From positions 62,001-126,000 of the forward strand of contig WEDG01000355.1 in the NCBI GenBank assembly GCA_017591395.1: a stretch of 64,000 nucleotides of DNA, read 5' to 3'. A model generated the notes under the pieces. The model saw only the letters and a program-made list of their open reading frames with translations, searched no databases and was not told where the DNA came from. Positions 51,516-60,500 of this stretch are shown piece by piece; positions within the stretch are counted from its first letter, which is position 1; the number at the start of each line of letters is the position of its first letter. The translations under genes and the position numbers were made by a program. Origin of the DNA: Schistocephalus solidus (Eukaryota; Platyhelminthes; Cestoda; Diphyllobothriidea; Diphyllobothriidae).

Positions 51516-54500
51516 ACAATAGCGTTTCCTTCGAACAGGTATGCCGTTTTCTCTCATAATTGTCTTTCTCTTGACACATAGTCTCAAGCTTTCACGTTAG
51601 TCTACACATCCAACGACAAGAAACACTTTCGTAAGTACCGGTGGGCAAAGTACGCGAATTAATAATTTAGAAGTTGCCAAGGCGGAGGATTTTGCGGCGA
51701 TCAGTCAGTGTATGAGAGAGATCCGAGGCAGTGTTCTGCCTGCTCTAAAACGCATACGTCCAGCTGATGCTGACGCTTTTCTTCGAACCACTTTCTCGAA
51801 TCGAGCGGATTTGGAGTTTAGCAAAAATCAAGGTAACTTACTGAAGTCTTCTTCATGCTCGCTCTGCACAGCTCCAACAGGCATGCAGTTCCCAAATTTT
51901 TTTCGTAGCTTCAATTTCCCTCCTGAGGAGCGTCTAATCAACCGTAAGTTATACATAGTTGTTATTAAGTAAACCTCTCTGTGTGCTTTAGACTGCTCCT
52001 GTGCGTACATCAAGGGAACGCTACCCATCCGCGGGACTCTGTTTATTAGCATCAACTTTCTGTCGTTCTTGCCCTCTGTGTACAACAATGAGGCTCAGTT
52101 GTCACTCCCATGGATAAAGATTATCGTAACTTTATCATGCTTATTTCTTACCGTCACTTTGTTACAGTCGGTTGAGCGGAAACTCACGGCCGCACTTGGC
52201 GGATATGTCTTACTGCGGACTCTTAATCAAAAAGTATGTAAGAGTATTTCTCCCCTTGTCCCTTCTGTACAAGAAATATTTTTAATCGAAAGCTTCTGAA
52301 GAAAGATCCAAATGCTATAGTTTTGCCCACTTACTGAGTGGTGTCCTTGCAGAAAACCTTGAAAACGTTCTTAAAGTATAATGGTACATAAAATCCAGTC
52401 TAGAGTATATTTTACATCGTTTTCCTTTTGCAGTATCGATTCACGATCTCGAACAATGTTGAAGAAACTACTTCTATCATTCAGAAGCTCGCTGACCTGG
52501 GTGTTCGAAGGTAAGATCTTCAAGCCTTATCTCAGCTAATGCTCTTTTCCTAAATCACAGGCATTTATAGTTTGCGAAGCCTTTACCTTCTCTTGCTGTC
52601 TGCTGTGGCCTTTCTTTATTAAGACAGACGAATTAATTCGTTTTTTAGTAACGCTAGGGTAATCATCGTGGACGGGTTAACAGACACATTAATAGGCCTG
52701 CAAAAATCACGCGAGTGCCACAGACGCTGACGACGATATTTTTGTCAGTATGACAGGAATTTCGTCGCAAGTTCTTTAAAACTGCCCAACTCTTCAAACT
52801 GACTGCTAATGATTCCGAAAGATGCCTTGTGATTAGCGAAACAGCTTGAACACTCTGAACCATACGGCATGGACGCATAAACCGACTGATTTGGCGATGC
52901 CCTTCACCCTATGTGGGTCATCATGTTCCTAATGTCAACAGGGGGCAACCGTCACGACCGGCGGGCTAAACCAGGTGAGGGTCTCCGGTGTTGTGTGTGC
53001 CTCCACACCCGGTATGCCTGACTCCCGAACTTCCCACCTCCCCCCTCTCAAAAAGTCCTACGGTGGGGGCGACAGCAACCCCGTAGGCGGCCCAGACTAA
53101 CTCGGGTCGTTCTTCCACTAAAACAAAACCGTGACCCATAGTGGAGTTCGGCAGCCGTCTGGGATGTCCGAGCAGCCCTATTTAGGGATAGCACTGCTTG
53201 CCTCCTCGCGGAGGAAGGGGCTAGAAAATGTGCCCTAAAAAATTGCTGGTTCTCACGTCTTCTGCAGCCGGCCGCGGCTCGCAGATCGCAAACTACGCGG
53301 TCGTAAAACTCAAACAAACAACAATACCCCCCGTCCCCATCCCCCTCGCCATACTCTCCAGGCTGCTCGGGTGAGTCCACTCACACTAGCAGCCTGGAAT
53401 GTTCGTTCCCTTTTAGACAATCCTAAGAGCAACCGGCCGGAACGGAGGACGGCGCTTGTCGCTCGGGAACTGGTGCGCTACAAGGTGGACATTGCTGCTC
53501 TCAGCGAGACCCGATTCTCTGAACAGGGTCAGCTGGAGGAGGTGGGGGCCGGCTACACTTTCTTCTGGAGCGGCCGGCCAAAGGCAGAGCGACGCGACGC
53601 TGGTGTTGCCTTTGCCATTCGTAACGACATCGTGGGACGTCTGCCCTGTCTGCCGCAGGGTATCAATGATCGCCTGATGAGCCTCCGCCTGCCTCTTCGG
53701 GGAGACCAGTTCGCCACCATCATCAGCGCCTACGCTCCCCCAATGACGAGCTCTGATGCGGCGAAGGACAAATTCTACGAGGACCTGCACGCCTTGCTGG
53801 CGACTGTGCCGAAAGAGGACAAGTTAATTGTCCTTGGTGATTTCAATGCCCGCGTCGGGACGGACCACGCTGCCTGGCAGGGGAGTGCTGGGTCCCCACG
53901 GTCTCGGTAGCTGTAACGATAATGGCCTCCTTCTTCTGCGCACGTGTGCGGAACACCGTCTCCTGCTGACCAACACCTTCTTCCGCCTTCCGACGCGGGA
54001 GAAGGCCACGTGGATGCACCCTCGGTCGCGGCGCTGGCATCTGCTGGACTATGTTCTCGTCCGGAGGCGAGATCGACAGGACGTGCTGGTAACTAAGGCG
54101 ATCCGCGATGCCGATGGTTGGACAGATCACCGCCTTGTCATCTCCCAGATGAGGCTCCGACTGCAACCCCGACGAAGGCCCCAAGGTAAGAGGCCGCCAT
54201 GTAAGTTAAATACTCTTTTATTAAATTTGCCTGCTCACTGTTTTGATTTCAGCAACCAAATAACCGAGAAACTGGAGGACCTGCATGCTCCAGATGATAA
54301 CGCTACCGTGGAGACACGATGGTGTCAACTGCGAAATGTCATCCAGTCCACCGCCCTCGATGTACTCGGACGCGCACACCGTCGACACCAGGACTGGTTT
54401 GACGACAATGACGCCGACATCAGCAACTTACTCGCGGAGAAGAATAGACTACACAAAGCCTACATGGACCTTCGAACTGACGCCACCAAAGCAGCCTTCT

Positions 54501-57500
54501 TCAGATGCAGGCGCCTTGTACAACAACGGCTGCGGGAGATGCAGGATGCCTGGATGATCCGAAAGGCTGAGGAAATCCAGGGGTATGCGGACCGCAATGA
54601 AATGAAAAACTTTTTCAAAGCCATCAAAGCCATCTACGGCCCGTGTATCAAGGGGTCCGCACCGCTGCTCAGCTCTGACGGCACAACACTGCTGAAATCG
54701 CAAATTCTGAAGCGCTGGGCCGAGCACTTCAGAAATGTCCTTAACTGTTCATCAGCCATCTCCGATGTTGCCATTGACCGGCTCCCCTCAAGTGGACATG
54801 AACAATGACCTGGATCTCCCGCCTTCCCTACCAGAAACCATCCGGGCCGTGCAGCAGATTTCCAGCGGTAAAAGCACCGGGATCTGACGCAATCCCCACC
54901 GGAAGTATACAAGCACGGTGGGCCCCGGCTGATGGCAGAACTCACAAAAACTCTTCCAGGAGATGTGGCACCAAGGACAAGTTCCTCAGGATTTCAAAGA
55001 CGCGACCATCGTCCATCTCTACAAACGGAAGGGGAACCGGCAACTCTGTGATAATCACAGAGGCATCTCGTTGCTCAACATCGCGGGGAAGATCTTCGCC
55101 CGTATCCTTCTCAATCGTCTTAACGGTCACCTAGAGCAGGGGCCTGCTTCCGGAAAGCCACGTGGCTTCCGCCGACACCGCGGAACAACCGATATGATCT
55201 TTGCCGCCCGCCAGCTACAAGAGAAGTGTCAGGAGATGCGAACTCACCTATACACTACCTTCGTGGATCTAACGAAAGCCTTTGACACGGTGAATCGTGA
55301 CGGACTGTGGAAAGTCATGCAGAAATTTGGCTGTCCTAAGCGGTTCACGCACATGGTACGTCAGCTTCATGACGGGATGACGGCGCGCGTCACTGACAAC
55401 GGGACGGTATCCGAAGCATTCGCAGTGACCAACGGAGTGAAGCAGGGCTGCGTACTGGCCCCCACCCTCTTTAGTCTCATGTTCTCGGCTATGCTGATGG
55501 ACGCCTACCGTGGTGAGCAGCCTGGTATCCGCATCGCCTACAGAACTGACGGGCACCTTCTCAACAGTCGGCGTATGCAGGCTCCAACGCGCGTGTCTAC
55601 GACTACAGTCCATGACTTGCTCTTCGCGGACGACTGCGCCCTTAACACCGTGACAGAGGAGGACATGCAAAGGAGCATGGACCTCTTCGCCGGAGGCTGC
55701 GCCGATTTTGGATTAACAATCAGTACAGCCAAAACAATTGTCATGCACCAGCCGCCACCCAGCGCAGAATACAATGCTCCTCGAATCTATGTCAACGGTG
55801 CTCTACTCAAAAACGTGGAAACCTTCGCTTATCTAGGAAGCACGATGTCGCGCAACACGAGAATCGATGACGAGGTTGCCCAACGGATCTCCAAAGCTAG
55901 TCAGGCTTTCGGCCGGCTGCAGTCCTCCGTGTGGAATCGCCACGGTATTCACCTGAACACCAAACTGAAGATGTACAAGGCCGTCGTCTTGTCGACACTC
56001 CTTTACGGAGCGGAAACCTGGACCGTCTACTCGAACCAAGCCAGGAAGCTGAATCACTTTCATCTCAGCTGCCTCCGCAGAATACTGAAGCTGAGATGGC
56101 AAGACAGGATCCCGGACACGGAAGTCCTGGAGCGGACCGGAATCCTCAGCATCCATGCCATGCTGAGGCAAGTGCAACTGCGATGGAGCGGCCACCTGGT
56201 AAGAATGGACGACGAGCGACTACCCAAACGACTTTTCTACGGTGATGTCGCTACGGGTTCTCGCAGGCATGAGGTCAAAAACGACGCTACAAGGACACTT
56301 TGAAGACATCGCTGAAGCAACTGCAAATCAACTCTGCGACCTGGGAGGACCTCGCCCAGGATAGACCGGCATGGAGAAGATCAGTGAAGACTGGTTCAGC
56401 GATCTATGAGGCCAACCGGATCGCCGCTGCCAAGGCCAAAAGAGCGGCACGAAAGTCACCAGCGCCCCGGACCAACACCGCCAATGCCCAGGCCCTACCA
56501 ACGTGCCCGCGCTGTCAACGCATCTTCCGCGCGCGAATCGGCCTGGTTGGACATCTTCGGACGCAATGCACAAACAATCCGACAATTCCAATTTCTACGT
56601 CAAATTCTGCTAACCCTCCTTCTGACTCCCCCTACCCTCACTCCTGTCATCAATTCCATTGCTCCCACCATCACAGAGACCACATCCATCTACTCATCGC
56701 CTGTTACTCCCCTACCACCGCAACCACCACCGCCGTCACTACCACCACCACCACCATCAGCGATGGGGAATCTCTCCTAAGCTGTACTCAATGCGACCGC
56801 ACATTCACCTCACGAATCGGCCTGGTCGGTCACTTTGCGAATACATCGTACAGAGACCGGTGAGGCCAGTGCCTGGAGCACCATCACACAGCAGAGGTCG
56901 TCGCCTCCACTGCCCTCACTGTCCTCGCGCATTCACTCATCGCATAGGCCTATTCGGTCACATGCGCATCCATAACAGCGGAATTAACCACAATGCCGAC
57001 AACACCGATACACCATGCACACCCTCCGCTCCTGCCATTCTTAGTGCCCCTGCCACCCCCACTACCAGCAATGACATCCTCCCAGCCTCTACCGATTTCT
57101 CCTGCCCACACTGAACCCGCAACTTCAACTCACGCATCGGCCTGGTCGGTCACCTGCGAATCCATCGCATGGAGGCTGGTGAACCAGTGCCTGGGGCTCC
57201 GACATACAGTCGACGTGCCCGCCTTCACTGCCCTAACTGCTTTCGCACATTTACACACCGCATGGGCCTATTAGGACACATGCGCCTCCATGACAACCTC
57301 CGGTAAACCACCGTAGGCTAACCTACATCAGCGCACACACTACCTACACCAATGCATCGACAACACTCTCACAATCACCATTTACCACAGTATATCACGG
57401 TTTCCTAGAAACCGTGGCTGGGAAGTCTGCCAATCTGACGCTTCCACCAGACCACGCCGTCGGCTCAGTGTATGTGCTGTGTGTGTCGAGTGGCTGACCA

Positions 57501-60500
57501 GTGAACTGGGAGTCAGACGGCGATGGCTGCTCCATATCCCCTGAGTTTGTGAATCCTGCGTGTGCGTTATGGGGGCCAGGTCGTGCTGTGGCGCGCGAAG
57601 ACGGGTACGCCGATCCGTCAGTTAATGCGCCCACTCCCACATCAGGCAACTGACTGGCTCGGACAGTGGTCTGATTGTGGGGGTGGGGAGAGAGTGAGGT
57701 CGAGAGCTCAGCGTATTTTCCTCACTATAAAACAATCTGACGCGCTTGAAACTATCACGGTGCGCTAAAAGCCGTGGCTTGGAAGGTTGCCAACTGACGG
57801 GATAACTCGGACCGCGTGGTCAGCCCAATGTGTGTTTTGTGTGGAGTGGCTGACTGGCGGACTGAGAGTCAGGGTTGCAATGGCTCCTTCTTAATGTGGC
57901 CTTTTATGGCACTCCCACTCCGTGGGATCCGAGCCAGGTGTGGTGGCACGCCCAGGGGCGGCTTTAGGCCGCGCCAGCCACCTGCGCCCTCCCCCATCTC
58001 CGGTCTTCTTGACTCTGTCTTGACACCGGACTCAGGTGGGGGAGGAGGAGAGAGTGCGGTAGCTGCAGCGCAAGGCTACTATCACTTAAAACTAATTCAC
58101 GCGCAAGTCACCGTCCCTGCACCACCTGGTGTGGAGCATACGGTGGACCTCGTCGAAATCGACGGTCGAACTGCCAATGTCAACAGGGTTGTAACATTGG
58201 TGTGATCTAGGTTAGTGAGCCTACATCTTAACACAGACTCGTCACATGTAAAATCACATAAAGCTATTGGAAGATCTATCAAATTTCGTAGTTAAATAGG
58301 ATGAGAGGTACGATGCAAACTTCTCTAATTTTCGATCGAATATGCAACAGTTGAGCGAGATTGTCATGGATTGAAGTTTTTGCAGTGCCTTAATTATGAC
58401 AGTGACTGTCCGTTATCGTCCATCTCCATTATCTGCTACAAGAATTCACAGTAGACTAGATCGAACACTGCGGCGAATTGAATGCGCCAGACGTCCGTTG
58501 CTTGCTGGTTCTCATGGGGGAACTGAAGAATGCGCCGGTCTAGCCTTTTTTCACGGTATATCCACGTCCAGCTGGCAACCCATTTGACTGGATCACGTCC
58601 TCAAGCCACGTACATTGAACGTGACAATGGTAAACACATTTACAGCAAAGTCTATGAAGCTTATGCCACGGTAGCTCCAGAACTCTTTATTTTCTCCCTC
58701 GAATGCAGGCGCAAGGTTAATGGCGCCCTTATTATCAGGAACGAGCTTATGTTTTCAGGCTTGCCCAACCACCTCATGAAGTTTGAAGACCAGTTTTAAC
58801 GCAAATCTAATAGGCTCTCTCGAGGGTGTCTTTGTCTCCAGGCATCTTCCTGTTGTGTATCAACTGAAGTGCATCAACTGAAGTGTATCAACTGTTGTGT
58901 ATCAACTGTACGTAAGGCACTTGGTTGTTGAGTACCTCCCACGTAGGCAGTGGGTGGTTTGTCTGCTGCGTAAAAGTGAACGCCACCCATATTTGCCGAA
59001 GGAGTTTAATGAATCACTAGGACAGAGAGTGAATGGGAGTTGATTTACCGAGGACCCAAGTCTCGGATTCCGATTTCAGCCAGGCGGCAGACATTCCATC
59101 GATGCGGGTAAAGATGGCTTGTTGCCGGACTTTGGTAATCATGACTGAGAAAAATTCGCGCTTTTGAGCATTTTGTACTGTTACTGATTGAGCAGTTCAG
59201 CTCTTATATTATTAGTCCGCAGCATTGGTGGCTCCTCGATCCTCGATATTCTGTCGTTGGAGGAGAAAACAAGTCGAGCTCACCAAATCCGGTACTGTAG
59301 ATAGTCATGTACAGAGTTGAAACCTGGTGAAATCATCGATGCCAGCTGGATGGGGTAAGATCAAAACCTAGATAAATACAAATAAGTAGCACTGACAATG
59401 GCTGTGTGGCGCGTCGTTTCCTACAATAACCGAAGCCTGCATCATCGTACTAAAATAGAAAATGAGGTGTCTTAGGAACATAGAGGGGCCCGCAGCAGCC
59501 GCTCGGATTGTTTGTTCATAGTTCGTTCCAGCGCTTATGCGAACCTATGCACTAGGTAAGAATGACAGGCGGGCGTATTTTCTGGCGTTTTACGGTCACC
59601 GTGTCGGAGGGATGGATTTATGTATGCAATCTACCAGACTTTGTTCTTGTAATTTCTAGTGGCACTGATCAATATTATGCCCTCCTGACGAGCTTATTGT
59701 AACCTCTGTGGTGAAGGGTCTTTGTTTTAAGATTATCAAAGCTTACGTACCAGGGGAATAAGGACACTATTCAAGGCTTGAGACGGAAATGACTGAGGTT
59801 CAATTTTAATTTTACTTCTATAGCAGAGTTAGCTACTTCGGTCAGGATTTTTTTAGAGTGCTGACGCTGTTCTTGCCTCTTTCTTGCTCTTTGCCAAAAC
59901 CATAAGCACAGTACTGCACAGGAAGGTTTATTCCCAGCCGAGGATTTTTCTTGGAGTTTATTCTGCCGGCAGGATCTTGCATGCAACCTGCTAGAAAATT
60001 ACTGATGCCAAATGATTGTTTTCTTCCGCCTAGAAACAAGGGATCTTTTTTCCATGTTCATGATTATCTGCCTATCACTTTAAGGCCGCGAAGCCTACTC
60101 AACCAGTAATCCCAATCAGCATTTTTAAAAGGCATGTTGTAACTTCTCTCAATACACGATTACCATTTTGGCCAGACAGCATGCAGTTAAATTTCGTTTT
60201 GTATGCACCCACCACACGAATTCTCCTTTCGGCGGACTTTCGCCAAATTATCATCGGCATTTTTCATGTTAGTACGAAACCTGATTAAAATCTATCAAGG
60301 TTGTCCATTGTTTTGACACAGGCTTCTAACTAACGACGCCTACTCGGCATCCGCATGGGATCCCATCCGCCTCTCGAGGTGAGTCAATTTAATTTTTTTC
60401 CAATCACCAAATTAATTACTTAAAGTCAGTTACTTGAAAACTGGCTCACCAACAGATAACCAAAACGTTCCTACTTCTCTAATTTTCTGTTAACTTTTGA

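Larger units (their letters stand above)
52944..58175 (+). mobile_element. RTE-IV, near full-length RTE-like retrotransposon
   Basis: A 5232-bp element bounded by a perfect 13-bp duplication: leader (52944-53370), endonuclease (53371 to about 54200), connector and RT (to about 56270), finger array (to 57305) and a 3' UTR of two tandem units (57306-58175). Compared with the leaders at 2866 and 24924 it lacks some 5' leader, so it is slightly 5'-truncated, as expected of target-primed reverse transcription. It lies 433 bp downstream of a TBC1D9-like exon in the sense orientation. About five frame changes and one stop make it inactive now. The single open frame in other copies, endonuclease through fingers, can be followed across the shifts. 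Confidence 0.92.

Noticed and set aside
54186..54252. Intron-like 67-bp segment in the RTE-IV frame (GTAAGA ... TTTCAG), also with GT and AG ends in RTE-I at about 8956-9000
   Set aside because: The segment is open and reads through as protein ([20 protein letters not shown]) in RTE-IV. Removing it would shift the frame into an immediate stop. I take it as coding, with fortuitous splice-like ends.
57396..57530. Hammerhead ribozyme in the RTE 3' UTR hairpin module
   Set aside because: The CUGAUGA and GAAA core elements are not present in the required arrangement.
57562..58205. Plus-strand frames of 68 and 129 codons after the RTE fingers
   Set aside because: They lie in the tandem-unit 3' UTR, have no homology and are not conserved in register between RTE-III and RTE-IV.
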